Assembly: GCA_020796225.1 (NCBI GenBank)
Contig: CM036760.1
Coordinates: 4,210,501 to 4,274,500 of the forward strand
Direction of reading: 5' to 3'
Source: Arion vulgaris
Lineage: Eukaryota > Mollusca > Gastropoda > Stylommatophora > Arionidae
Length of the DNA stretch: 64,000 nucleotides
This document shows positions 40,470 to 51,115 of the stretch, piece by piece. The position numbers and the translations under genes were made by a program. Below the pieces are notes generated by a model. That model searched no databases and was not told the DNA's origin. It was given only the letters and a program-made list of their open reading frames with translations. Each line of letters starts with the position of its first letter. Position 1 is the first letter of the stretch.

Positions 40470-40610
40470 CAATTTTGCCACCGATAAAAAAATTACATGG
40501 GATCGTTGCCGGTGCTACAGAGTTTGTGCATACTTGCTTGAGATCGTTCCTGTGAAAGAAAGAGATCATGTTTTGTGCCAGTGAGTAATGAGGTCAATCT
40601 CTTCTACGCC
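40470..40610 (+). mobile_element. SINE-I fragment
   Basis: ATCGTTGCCGGTGCTACAGA, GAGATCGTTCCTGTGAAAGA and AAGAGATCATGTTTTGTGCC. Diverged, no tail. Confidence 0.65.
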
Positions 40611-40792
40611 GAAGCTAGTGGTTCTTTATATCATATTTAATTGCATCTTTGATAGAAATGTCCATGATTGGTAGATACGTAGTCATATAGGAATATCGTG
40701 AGTGTAGTCAACGTACAGATGATGGTATTTATATATTTGGTATGAAAACGGAATGATTTTTTTACTGGAGGAAGGGGAAGTTGATGTTTCGT

Positions 40793-41305
40793 GAATGATT
40801 GTGGGGTTCCGTCAATTTGTGCATGATTGTGTGAAGTCCACGTCAATTTGTGCATGATTGTGAAGTCCACGTCAATTTGTGCATGATTGTGTGTGAAGTC
40901 CAGTCAATTGTGCATGATTGTGTGAAGTCCCGTCAATTGTGCATGATTGTGTGAAGTCCCGTCAATTTGTGCATGATTGTGTGAAGTCCACGTCAATTTG
41001 TGCATGATTGTGTGTGAAGTCCACGTCAATTGTGAAGTCATGATTGATGTGTGAAGTCCACGTCAATTTGTGCATGATTGTGTGAAGTCCACGTCAATTT
41101 GTGCATGATTGTGAATTCCACGTCAATTGTGCATGATTGTGAGTCACGTCAATTGTGCATGATTGGAATTCCACGTCAGCTGTGCATGATTGAATTCCAC
41201 GTCATGTGCATGATTGTGAAGTCCACGTCAATTGTGCATGATTGTGAAGTCCACGTCAATTTGTGCATGATTGTGAAGTCCATGTCAATTGTGATGCATC
41301 ATCTA
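40793..41305 (+). repeat. About 31-bp tandem array, about 16-17 copies
   Basis: Unit GTGAAGTCCACGTCAATTTG plus TGCATGATTGT, with many small deletions. Shorter units predominate toward the right. Confidence 0.95.
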
Positions 41306-41878
41306 TGATCGTGAACCCCCAACTCAAAAATGTATATTATAAATTGCAAGACATTAAAAACTTATGAAGAATAGTTTAGTTTATACAATTCTCACTTTGA
41401 TTCTCTATAAATAGTTCCATTTATTTGTTATCTGTTAGCCTACATATCCTTATATATCCCCAAAAGAGTTGTTCTTATATTGTAAGGGGATTGCCTCAGC
41501 TTAAAGAGGCGGTAATCCCTTAGAAAATAAACAAACCAAACGTTTAGGGCGCAGATGAAACATTTAAAATAGAGAGAGGAATGTAAGAGATTTTAAGAAA
41601 AGTGGGCTTCTTATTAAGAAACAACAGAAAATAGTGGGAAACGCAAGAGAGAGAGAGGGCTATATCGACTTTGGTGGTAGCGACAACAAGAGAGCAGTTT
41701 TAAAAACGAGATGGCGGAGAATTGTGGAAATGTAATGGTGTGGAGGGGGGTTGCAAAAGAATGATGGTAGTAGACGTTTCACTTGTGCCAGACCGTCATT
41801 TTTCCATGGACTAGGATTTAGAAAGCCAATAGAAACGCTTGCGATATGATAATTTTTGCCACCATTTCTGTATTTCAG
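41306..41878 (+). other. Unassigned stretch upstream of the candidate exon
   Basis: AT-rich with purine runs (AGAGAGAGAGGGC at 41648). It ends in TTTCTGTATTTCAG, a good splice acceptor (41865-41878). Confidence 0.4.
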
Positions 41879-42176
41879 ATGAATATGATCCTAGAACGAC
41901 GCAAGCGATCTCAACTGTAGTGGTCCCGACGTTGCGGGCACAGATCGGAGCCAGGAAGCCAGCGATAGGAGGCGTTGCAACCGACGTGTGTCTCCTCGCT
42001 CGTCTTCAGGGATTGGAAGAAGTAACTGTCCGTCTCCGTGGGCCATCGACGGGAAACATGACTGCTTTTGGATTTTATGTTTTTTACCCCCTGTTGTTAA
42101 TTTTTCCACAGTGGATAATATTTGTGATTTTGTATTATTCTATCTGTGATTGGCAAACTCACCAAGCTACAATTGT
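41879..42176 (+). other. Candidate upstream exon, CpG-rich
   Basis: Bounded by acceptor TTTCTGTATTTCAG and donor TTGT|GTAAGT (42177-42182), and open in one frame throughout. Bases 41885-42065 are CpG-dense in a CpG-poor neighbourhood and match no repeat here. The frame ends in a hydrophobic stretch (FYVFYPLLLIFPQWIIFVIL). If spliced to 42531 that frame stops before the ATG at 42589, so it would be 5' UTR of the zinc-finger gene or belong to something else. I recognise no domain. Confidence 0.3.
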
Positions 42177-42518
42177 GTAAGTTTACTACTAATGTGGCCA
42201 GTCGCATATTCATTATTATTATGATCATGATCCAAGGGAAAACTATTCATTGGCAGCATTTTACGCTTACAGATGGATTTGTTTAAAATTTCAGACACGA
42301 CTTCGCAAGAATGAACATTTCGTGTTCTTAAAGTGAACAATACTTTTTTTTTTAACAGACCGATTTCATTGCGTTTATGTGTGTAGTTGAAATTTTTAAC
42401 TCTAACTTTAGCTAAATGATTTGATTACATGTGTTAACACACAATGATTAATTTTAGCATGTTGTGGTGGTCAGTCGCGATGATGATAGCTAGAAGGCAG
42501 CCCGTGTTCTGTAGTATA

Positions 42519-42530
42519 TTTCTTTCCTAG
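42519..42530 (+). other. Splice acceptor for the zinc-finger gene exon
   Basis: TTTCTTTCCTAG, a pyrimidine tract ending in AG, placed 58 bases before the ATG. It implies at least one upstream exon, likely non-coding. Confidence 0.6.
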
Positions 42531-42588
42531 CTTTGCTCACGTAATTAGTGTTCTGTGATATTTCGGAAATCGTATCAGAAGACTTGCA

Positions 42589-42802
42589 ATGTCCCGACGG
42601 AAGCAGTCGCGCCCCAGGCATGTTGACAATGAGGGGATAAGTGTAGGGGTGGAGTCAGATGGTCTGAACTTCAAAGGATTGGGACGTAGAAAAGAGGAAA
42701 TAGCCGACGGAGATGATAACAACATAACATCGATACAGAGGAGAAGCAACAACGATATTGATAATGAGGAAGATAATAAAAGCAACGAAATTGACAACAC
42801 TG
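42589..42802 (+). CDS. First coding exon of a C2H2-type zinc-finger transcription factor with a NuRD-recruiting N-terminus (partial)
   Basis: The ATG (G at -3) opens MSRRKQSRPRHV. This N-terminal motif is characteristic of the FOG/ZFPM, SALL, BCL11 and ZNF423/521 families, where MSRRKQ followed by a basic/Pro stretch binds RBBP4/7 and recruits the NuRD repressor complex. The SxPR order is closest to FOG, but one short motif cannot decide. The remaining 60 residues are polar and acidic (DGDDNN, NDIDNEEDNKSNEI), as in the disordered N-termini of these factors. The reading frame crosses a splice donor, CTG|GTGAGT at 42802/42803, leaving phase 1, and stops six bases later if unspliced. The exon probably starts at 42531. 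No zinc fingers are seen in the following 21 kb, so the next exon should lie beyond the window. Confidence 0.72.
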
Positions 42803-42808
42803 GTGAGT
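42803..42808 (+). other. Splice donor, start of a large intron
   Basis: GTGAGT after ..ACACTG. The intron would extend past the window end, holding all repeats from 42.8 to 64 kb. Confidence 0.65.
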
Positions 42809-42904
42809 AGATAACATTATCATTTTTTGTTTCCCTCTTATGTAATAATTATATCTATTTTTTTTATTTAAGTATTAATTATATCTATTTTATTTTAAAG
42901 TAAA

Positions 42905-43075
42905 AATAGTAGCATACACTTACACATATTACATCTAATACTACACATTACACACTTACACAATTACATCTATACTACACATTACAATTACATATTACAT
43001 CTTATACTACACATTACACACTTACACATATTACATCTAATACTACATATTACATAAACAAATACTATACAAGAT
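42905..43075 (+). repeat. Degenerate tandem array, about 33-36-bp unit
   Basis: About five imperfect units of CACTTACACATATTACATCT plus AATACTACACATTA. Confidence 0.88.
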
Positions 43076-43146
43076 TGTATAATTAGTGATCTGCTTCATC
43101 ACAATTACATCCAACAACACAAGGCCGTGCGTGCTATGAGTACAGA

Positions 43147-43271
43147 GAGACGGCACAGTAAGGGGGCGGCATAAGCATCAAAATTACAATTGAGGGTTAT
43201 TTTAAGTAAAAAAAACATTTAAGGGGCGGAATTTCGAAGACTTGCATCATACTGAGAAAATACGACGCTGC
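43147..43271 (+). repeat. Dispersed repeat Q, copy 2
   Basis: See 40176-40300. Ends ACTGAGAAAATACGACGC. Confidence 0.75.
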
Positions 43272-43336
43272 ATCAACATAGTAAATAATACCACATGCTA
43301 CTTTTATAAGAAGAAGCTACTAACATTTTACTAATT

Positions 43337-43362
43337 ATATAATATATATATATATATATAAT
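43337..43362. repeat. (TA)n microsatellite
   Basis: TATATATA run. Confidence 0.9.
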
Positions 43363-43497
43363 ACCACTTTCATACTAAATCTTCATGCTAACAAAAGTAC
43401 CAACTTTCTAGTTTAAAAATATTTTTATATATATTTAGTTATGTCATTTGTGTATTAAATGAACTTGTATAGTTATACTTGTATATAACATATACAC

Positions 43498-43500
<3 letters not shown>

Positions 43501-43554
<54 letters not shown>

Positions 43555-43555
43555 G
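43501..43555. repeat. (TA)n microsatellite, about 50 bases
   Basis: Uninterrupted TA dinucleotides, flanked by ACATGTGTATATA and ATTATGTCGATATA. Confidence 0.97.
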
Positions 43556-44447
43556 TCGATATATAAAACATACATATATTATGTGGTTAAATCGGAACCG
43601 GGAGAAAACCCGTGTGGAAGCTGCCGTAGATCTGAATAAACGGGCTATTTGGATTGAAAACAGGAATTAACAAAAATCTACTACAATCTACTATATTTTA
43701 TATTAAATATAATATAAAATTATACAATTTTCTTACTCTCACTCACTGTAAACGTTTACGTAGTGCAAATATGCATTCTGAATATATGATAATTAAGACA
43801 GATTGATAACAAAGAATTATCTAAGTATTGCGAGATCTGATTGTTTGTTACCAATGAATATTTACAATCAGTCAGGATGGTTGCATTTCTCTCCGTCTCT
43901 CTAAAGATGCATGTGGTTGTCTTGAAGTAATGGTTGCGTTTAAAATACATCCCAGTTCATGCATGTACCCTCTTCCGATGATGTAGTACATCATGATGTT
44001 ATCCTGTTAGTTTTGAGAGACATTGGATGTAACAACACTCACTATGTATTTTAATTCTACTTTCTCCTGGTACGGTTTATACCTGAGATACAGTGTAAAC
44101 CAACATCTACTATAATTTGAGGTATTAAGCGGTTTAAAAAAAACATATAAATACAAAATAATGAATTTCTCCAAAGTTCAGAGAGAATATAGAACATAAA
44201 CATCAATATTATATATAGATAGAGTATGTCATCAATTTTGAAAATTAATTTAAAAATTAGAAAATAAGGAAAATACATCAAATCAAGAAATTAGTAATTT
44301 TATTCTGAAATACACAATTATATCGGAATTATATGTTTGATGTAAAATCTGAGTGTATCGTATGAAAATGTACATAGTCAGGAAAAAATCAATCTTATCA
44401 TTGACATATGTATCTGATTAATTTGATTATATACACATACATTTTAT
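43556..44447. other. Unassigned AT-rich stretch
   Basis: Very AT-rich; likely intronic. Nothing recognised. Confidence 0.4.
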
Positions 44448-44578
44448 CACTGATAGATGTGACATTTTATCACTGACAAATGTGACATTTTATCACTGAC
44501 AAATGTGACATTTTATCACTGACAAATGTGACATTTTATCACTGACAAATATGACATTTTATCACTGACAAATGTGGT
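44448..44578 (+). repeat. 23-bp tandem array, about 6 copies
   Basis: Unit TTTTATCACTGACAAATGTG plus ACA. Near-identical copies. Confidence 0.95.
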
Positions 44579-44589
44579 TTTTTTTTATT

Positions 44590-44935
44590 TGTCCGACACA
44601 TACAATGTATCATTAAAAATTATCTTACTAAATTTATCATATACACATACAATGTAGCATTAAAATCTATCTTCCTTGTTCTATCATAGACACATATAAT
44701 CTAGCATTGACAAATGTATCTAATACAATACATATGCATTATAAATGTATCTAATAATTTATCATAGACACATACAATATAGCATGACAAATGTACAATA
44801 ATTTATCATAGACATACAATATAGCACAATGCCTTATATTTACAGACATACAATATGCACTGACAAATGTATCTTAATAATTTTATCATAGACACATACA
44901 ATATAGCACTGACAAATGTATCTTATCTGTTAAGG
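44590..44935 (+). repeat. Degenerate tandem array related to the 23-bp repeat
   Basis: About seven irregular units of CATAGACACATACAATATAG, CACTGACAAATGTATCTTA, ATAATTTAT. The GACAAATGT block links it to the array before it. Confidence 0.85.
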
Positions 44936-45094
44936 TAAGTGTCGTGATCAGATAAATAAAATGAATACTGTACAATTTGTCATTGTCATCATTGAACATT
45001 CATAAACGTTTTGACATATATATAAATAACAACAATAGACAAATTTAAACATTATAAAGTTAATTCACACAAGTTAATTCAGACCAATTTACTT

Positions 45095-45600
45095 TCAGCA
45101 GCAAAAGTTACTTTCAGCACAAAGTTACATTGACCAAAGTTACATTCGGCACAGTTACATTGCAAAAGTTATTCAGCACCAAAGTTACATTCACAGCAAA
45201 AGTTACATTCTGCACAAAGTTACTGCACAAAGTTACATTCAGCACCAAAGTTACATTCGCACCAAAGTTACATTCAGCAGTACATTGCAAAAGTTACATT
45301 CAGCACCAAAAGTTACATTCAGCACCAAAAGTTACATTCAGCACAAGTTACATCAGCACAAAGTTACATTCAGCAGCAAGTTCATTCAGCAGCAAAGTTA
45401 CATTCAGCACCAAACATTCGGCACCAAAAGTTACATTCAGCACCAAAAGTTACATTCAGCACCAAAAGTTACATTCAGCACTAAAAGTTACATTCAGAGT
45501 TACTCAGCAGAAAGTTACATTCAGCACCAAAAGTTACATTCAGACCAAAAGTTACATTCAGCACAAGTTGCATTCGACCGTTAATCGGCAACAAGTACAT
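45095..45600 (+). repeat. About 19-bp tandem array, roughly 28 copies
   Basis: Unit AGCACCAAAAGTTACATTC with frequent one- to six-base deletions. Frames of up to 159 codons (KVTFSTKSYIQH peptides) are by-products. Confidence 0.95.
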
Positions 45601-45922
45601 TGCAATTAAGATACTTTGTTTAGTAAGAGAAAACATTGAATTATAATATTAAGGATAAATGATAATGGTTGCTGTTATTGGGTATGATCCGAGCCATCAG
45701 ATCTCACTTTGCTTGTCGCACGGGTAAAACGCCCCTGATGGAATGAATGACCAGTGAGTAATATTAGCTTCGGATATGTTTTATCAATATATTTCTTACT
45801 ATTTTACCACTTCTTTTATTGTAACATTTAGAGCACTTTTTAAAACTTTCTTGTTTTTCTGTTTGTGCCGTGAAGCGTTGTAGAGATGAAACATGTACAG
45901 TTTTATTTTGATCACCACCATT
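45601..45922. other. Unassigned stretch
   Basis: AT-rich; no repeat recognised. Confidence 0.35.
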
Positions 45923-45935
45923 AGCTTGGGCTATT

Positions 45936-46193
45936 GCCCGAGTGGTTACCGGGGCCCAAATTTAGGGTGCAAAGAATAGAACCACTGTTACCTGCCACGC
46001 ATGTCGTAAGAGGCGGCTAAGGAGGTGTGGTTGAAATCGGATGCACGTGTCCTAAACTTGTAGAAGTCTATGCGTTTAGGGGCCTACCAAACCAATGTGC
46101 AACGTATACACGTTCTTGAGGCAAAGATCAAACATATCACAAAGAGTGATAAAAATTGGTCGTAAAGAACGAACAAAAAGAAGAAGAAGAAGA
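45936..46193 (+). mobile_element. SINE-A, full length with target duplication
   Basis: Flanked by AGCTTGGGCTATT (45923-45935) and AGCTTGCGCTATT (46194-46206), 13 bp with one mismatch. Starts GCCCGAGTGGTTACCGGGGC, ends AAAAAGAAGAAGAAGAAG. Confidence 0.94.
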
Positions 46194-46281
46194 AGCTTGC
46201 GCTATTTGTCCGCATTGAGTATGTTTAGTGTCTCTTTGATTCCATCTATATGTTTATATTTTTTCTGGTTCGTCCTTGCAG

Positions 46282-46452
46282 CTTGGTGTTCTAATGCTTC
46301 ATGTTGGTTTAGTTCGATTCTAAACAAAACGATCGAACAATTTTTAAGTCTTTGATGTTTTATAAATTCGTTGACATATAATACAGAAAATAATGCTTGC
46401 AAAATGGTAAAAACTTATAAAAAAGGCAATATCAACTGAAAACCATTTTTTC
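46282..46452 (+). repeat. Long direct repeat, left copy, flanking a SINE-B
   Basis: Matches 46711-46870 in order (CTTGG.GTTCTAATG, AGTCTTTGATGTTT, TCGTTGACA, AAACC.TTTTTTCC) at perhaps 70-75 percent by eye. A SINE-B occupies the space between. Confidence 0.8.
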
Positions 46453-46456
46453 CATA

Positions 46457-46710
46457 TTCTTCATCGAGCGTTCCATATCAATACTTGTTAACAACTCTGT
46501 ATGATTTGTATGTGATCTGAACTTAAGAGCAATTGTACCTCGTGCCAGTTATGCCCCTACAAGTAGGAGAGCAGATCCGATTTATGCGGCGCTTTTTATT
46601 TACTAGGGTTAGGGTAGTTTCCTAAGGTCCCTACATCAGATGCCTCTTACAACATGCCTAGTAGGTCGCGCTGGTACTATTCTGTGCAGGCCCCATCACC
46701 ACACTGGCCT
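46457..46710 (-). mobile_element. SINE-B between long direct repeats
   Basis: Reverse copy from TTCTTCATCGAGCGTTCCAT to CATCACCACACTGGCCT. Carries a small duplication TAGGGTTAGGGTAG in the middle. Confidence 0.88.
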
Positions 46711-46870
46711 CTTGGGGTTCTAATGTTACAGAATGGTTTGGTTCAATTCTAAACCACATGATCCAACAATTTAAAGTCTTTGATGTTTCAGAAACTCGTT
46801 GACACCTAATATGGAACATAATGGTAACAAATATTAGAAAAGGACACCATCAATTGGAAACCTTTTTTCC
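46711..46870 (+). repeat. Long direct repeat, right copy
   Basis: Partner of 46282-46452. Confidence 0.8.
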
Positions 46871-46919
46871 GAACACAAAGGATATACTATCTGCTCACTA
46901 GACTTCTTCACATTTCAAC

Positions 46920-47095
46920 TCCCAATGGAGCAATGTCTTCAAAAACTTCTTCATCGTTTATATCATTTCTTCCTTCTAATTCTTTCCATGTTTTTACTAT
47001 CTTTTAATTTCAGCCTCAGCTTTCTTCTCCAGGCATGTCAGGCCTTCCATCTTCTCTTATCATGCGGTTCCAAAAATGCCTGTCTTGCTTTTCTT
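46920..47095 (-). mobile_element. LINE-G' 3' fragment
   Basis: Minus-strand text matches 60215-60345 and 12560-12680 (AAGCTGAGGCTGAAATTAAA, ACATGGAAAGAATTAGAAGG, TGAAGACATTGCTCC). Confidence 0.72.
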
Positions 47096-47096
47096 C

Positions 47097-47409
<313 letters not shown>

Positions 47410-48027
47410 TCATCCCCCACTCCATTTATGTCTCTATCTCTATCTGCTATCTATCTCTATCCTATTATCTTATCTTTCTATCCGTCTGTCTGTCTCTACC
47501 AATCTATCCATATTTTTCTTTGACAAGCGTAAATAGAGTGATGCTGTCAACATAGAAAAACTTGATAATCGACATGGATGTCCACAGAAAAATAACCAGA
47601 TTTCTGTTGTAGAATTTGCTCCTACTACAAGACAACTAAGAAGTAAATCTATCTTATATTTAATGCCCTTGTTGTGCTCGAGCTGAAACAAAGCGAAGTG
47701 TCGTCTCTTTGCCTACCTGGGCAGCTGATATGGAGAATGTCCTGCCCATTTGCACAAACCTCTCTCCTACTGTTTTCAAAGGAAAGACAAAGTCTATACG
47801 TTTGAATGCAGCAGCACCAGATTTCATTGCTGTCGTATATCTATCGTTTCAACGTCAGACCACACTGATTCAACTCTATTTTCTAGTTTTCTTTTCAACG
47901 TCCATGTCTCAATAAGACATATCTCTAAGACAGATTGCATCAAGAGACATCCACACAAAATATTATATTCTTCTAGTTGCGCCTACGTTGCATATGCAGC
48001 CAGGAAGAAGGATTTTCTTAAATAGAC
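47410..48027. other. Unassigned stretch
   Basis: TCTATC-rich to 47500, then mixed composition. Short frames at 47709-48025 have no recognised domain. Confidence 0.35.
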
Positions 48028-48112
48028 ATCTTTTGATTGAAACGTTGCTATGTATTGTCATTGCTATTTGTATCTTGTAAAACTACAGTACTTTGTTATT
48101 ACGTATTTCGCT
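48028..48112 (+). repeat. Dispersed repeat S, copy 1
   Basis: Shares CGAAACATTGCTGCGTAT-like start and AAACTACAGTACTTTGTTAT, ACGTATTTCG with 56455-56560. Confidence 0.65.
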
Positions 48113-48329
48113 ATTCTTCTAGTAGAATATCTTCATTGATATGATATTAAGAAATATTAAACTTGTTCTGTATAGAACTAAAATAATGAACAAACATCAG
48201 CAGTTTGGAAAGTAAACTTGTGCAGAGCAAGACCTTGCATATACCCTCCATCGGAATATATTATCGGGTTATTGGACATAATGTTATTGCTACACTAAAA
48301 GTTAATTGCTTATCCTTTACATGTCTTTG

Positions 48330-48540
48330 CGAATCAATCCCAGCTTTGTAACGCTGTTTGTGATTTTTCTACACCTTATTACGTTCAGTAGTTTGCCATT
48401 GCTTTCTGAACGGGTGGTGCCATCGTCCTTTGTTAAAATCCACGCGAAACAATTTGCAACCAAACTGTCCGCAGCGTGATTCGAACTCAGAACGTCGAGG
48501 TTAATAGACCGAGTCACTAACCCTAGGCCACAGACGCCAC
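48330..48540 (-). mobile_element. SINE-M, near full length
   Basis: In sense: head TCTGTGGCCTAGGGTTAGTG (A-box like), B box GAGTTCGAATCACGCTGCGG, body AATTGTTTCGCGTGGATTTT, AACAAAGGACGATGGCACCA and CGTTCAGAAAGCAATGGCAA followed by CTACTGAACGTAATAAGG. The CGTTCAG and CTGAACG blocks form a small stem. Confidence 0.82.
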
Positions 48541-49150
48541 CATTGCTACACTACAGATATCAAAATTGGTTGCAAAAATAAAGTCAGTAGCTCATTGCAT
48601 AGTAATCAGTTTAATAAAGTAAATTGAATATCCTTTCTTGTAAATTTTGTAGCATTTCATTGTCATAACAACCACGCAATACATGATATATACATTGCCA
48701 TTGATACATTAGTCGTTTATTGGGATTCTTTGTCGGGATTCTGTGCGCTTCTGACAGTATTTTGTATTGTTGTCAGAACGATTATAGTAACATTTTGTGA
48801 TACGTTGGAACAAAACCATGTTTTTGCATCAGGTTGATATATTGGGAAATATGCCTTAATAAATGAGTGCGAAGAAACCGTGACATACGGACCATGAAAA
48901 ATAGGTAGATAACATTGAAATAGAACTAGAAGTAGAAAGAGTCAGCAATTAGAAACAGAAGGTTAATGAATGATGATTTATGATATTTGCAGAAATGAGA
49001 ATCAATGTCTCGGTAAGAAGAATATAGTGTGAGATCGGTAGTTAGATTAGGCCACCGGCACGATATGTGTGATGTGTAAAAAAAACCCCAAACAACGGTC
49101 GTCTTCACTTCTGGTCATTTTCCTGTACTCATTTGAGGTTGGGTCTTTGT
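48541..49150. other. Unassigned stretch
   Basis: AT-rich; no repeat or exon recognised. Confidence 0.35.
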
Positions 49151-49157
49151 AATTTCT

Positions 49158-49208
<51 letters not shown>
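49158..49208. repeat. (TC)n microsatellite
   Basis: About 25 TC dinucleotides. Confidence 0.95.
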
Positions 49209-49214
<6 letters not shown>

Positions 49215-49371
49215 TTAAAACCGTATAAAAAGGATATGAAGTGCGTTCTGCTTCACTGTTCTCATTCCACATATGCAAGAAGTAGGAGGGTCAATTCCTC
49301 TTATCGGATGTAGGGAATGAACTAGCACAATATTTTCATTTGATTTGAATAATTCATTGCGCTAATTTATT

Positions 49372-49400
49372 ATATATATATATATATAAAATATATATAT
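49372..49400. repeat. (TA)n microsatellite
   Basis: Two short TATATA runs split by AAA. Confidence 0.85.
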
Positions 49401-49450
49401 GCAATACTTTGAATATAATCATTTATAAAACATTACTTTATACTTACAAC

Positions 49451-49612
49451 CAGTGGCGGCTCATCATTAAGGGCCAGAGGGGCCGGGTCCCACAAAAAAT
49501 AATGCGTAACGTATTTATTTAATAAATTAAAATATAGCCTAACCCAAAACCATGATTTTCCCGAAAATTTGTGTCTGGTCCCACCAACAAAAACGATTAC
49601 GTGCCGCCACTG
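49451..49612 (-). mobile_element. hAT-H element, 162 bp
   Basis: Ends CAGTGGCGGCTCA and GTGCCGCCACTG. Flanking octamers CTTACAAC (49443-49450) and CTTAGAAC (49613-49620). Inverted relative to the 1350 copy, as shown by TTAAGGGCC lying at the left. Confidence 0.92.
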
Positions 49613-49620
49613 CTTAGAAC

Positions 49621-50191
49621 ACTATTTTAATTTGTATCTAGAACTCTAGATTTTTGATATATAGAACACCATTTTTTTATATATATAAGAACATTATATT
49701 ATTTTATAAGATCTTTACATTATTTAATGTCCACGGGATTACACTTGTCTATTGCATGACACTTGTCCTCATTAGTCCCCGTGGCGTAGAAAAGTACATC
49801 AGGCAGAGACAAAAATGTTTCACTAAATTCGGATTTTGTGTTTGACTTTTTATCTTTAACCGTCTTGTGCATATCGTTGAGATCTGCTTCAAAAACTCTC
49901 CATGCTCGTTTTATGTGTCTCTTTCTTGCGGTGTCCACTGCATTGCATGTCTTAGCCGCCAATCTGTTTTGTCTGAGGATATGGCTAATTCATCATACAT
50001 CGTTTCTTTCATTACATTCAATTAGAAATTTGTTATGTCTGAGGTATAACATTGTTCATTTGAGCTTCATCTCACATCGAACCTGTCCATACTTTGCTCC
50101 GATCTCCCAAGCATGTATTTCAGTGTGTTTTTACTCATAACTCCCGTTCTTTGTTGATTGATGTATACATGTGTATTCAAAGGTTCATGAC
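49621..50191. other. Unassigned stretch
   Basis: AT-rich with TATATATA at 49677-49687. No domain in the 80-100-codon frames at 49720-50140. Confidence 0.35.
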
Positions 50192-50435
50192 CCATGTGTT
50201 GCAGGGGTTCTCAAGGGAGCAAAGAATAGAGCACTGTGACCTACTAGGCATGTATAAGAGGCGACTAAGATATGGGTCCTAGGAACACTACCATAGTACA
50301 TCAAAGTGTTACAGAAATCGTATGTGCAGGCATACTTGTAGGCGCATTAGTGGCGCAACGTACACGGATTAGATCACATACAAATAACAAAGATTGGTTA
50401 ACAATTGCTCGATATGGAGCGTTCAAAGATGACAT
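50192..50435 (+). mobile_element. SINE-B
   Basis: Starts ATGTGTTGCAGGGGTTCTCA, core slightly short (GGCATGTATAAGAGGCGACT), ends GATATGGAGCGTTCAAAGAT. No GAA run. Confidence 0.87.
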
Positions 50436-50559
50436 GGTTCATTGCATTATTTTATATCTGGATATTGCACTAATGTCTATCTGATACATTATATTGTTCT
50501 GTTGACAATTGTATTTGATTAGGCATGAAACCTTACAGTAGGCTATACCTATGAAACAT

Positions 50560-50700
50560 TGCAGTCGGCTACGGAATTCGTGCTTTGTGCAATACTCTCG
50601 GCAGGTGGCGTGCCACTTCTGCGGAGAGGGACCGAGCCGTATGGTGTAAAGCCCGGTGCAATGAAGTCAAGCCTTGGTTTTAAACCCTTTTAAAAAAAGT
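50560..50700 (+). mobile_element. SINE-L, 3' half, sense
   Basis: GGCTACGGAATTCGTGCTTT, GTGCAATACTCTCGGCAGGT, GGCGTGCCACTTCTGCGGAG, GTAAAGCCCGGTGCAATGAA and GTCAAGCCTTGG: the cleanest copy of this half. Confidence 0.82.
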
Positions 50701-50711
50701 AGGCTATACCC

Positions 50712-50910
50712 CGATGTTCTGAGTTCAAATCACGCTGCGGATAGTTTGCTTGCAAAGTGTTTCCGTTGATTTTAACAAAGGACGATGGCGCCACCCGTTC
50801 AGAAAGCAATGGCAAACTACTGAACGTATAAGTGGTGCCTAGAAAATCAACGACTCGTTTACTGTAGTTGATGGCTTCGTCCTTTAGGATATGCCACGAT
50901 TTTCATTTTC
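50712..50910 (+). mobile_element. SINE-M, sense, without the A-box part
   Basis: Begins at the B-box region TGAGTTCAAATCACGCTGCG and continues through CGTTCAGAAAGCAATGGCAA, CTGAACGTATAAGTGGTGCC, AACGACTCGTTTACTGTAGT to ATGCCACGATTTTCATTTTC. Lies right after SINE-L and before repeat F. Confidence 0.82.
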
Positions 50911-50911
50911 A

Positions 50912-51115
50912 TATCTGGGCAGATGATGCTCATCAGTCCGGGAGGGCAGGTCGTCTACGGGTCTCTGCCCTGAACGAAAATAGCAACCTGCTGTCTTGTG
51001 GGTTTTGGTTGGGGACAGCAAAAGGCTAACGGAGAGCGAACCCAGTAAACGCTGGTTGAAATCGGACACACGCCGAAAGATAAGCACCTGAGCTCAAAAT
51101 GGTACTGTAAGTTGT
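50912..51115 (+). repeat. Dispersed repeat F, copy 2
   Basis: CTCATCAGTCCGGGAGGGCA, GGTTTTGGTTGGGGACAGCA, then GAGAGCGAACCCAGTAAACG, CTGGTTGAAATCGGACACAC and AGATAAGCACCTGAGCTC. Confidence 0.72.

Noticed and set aside
45130..45609. 159-codon Lys/Thr/Ser-rich frame
   Set aside because: By-product of the 19-bp array; length variation shifts frames repeatedly.
49158..49208. Polypyrimidine tract as a splice acceptor
   Set aside because: It is a plain TC microsatellite; no exon-like sequence follows.
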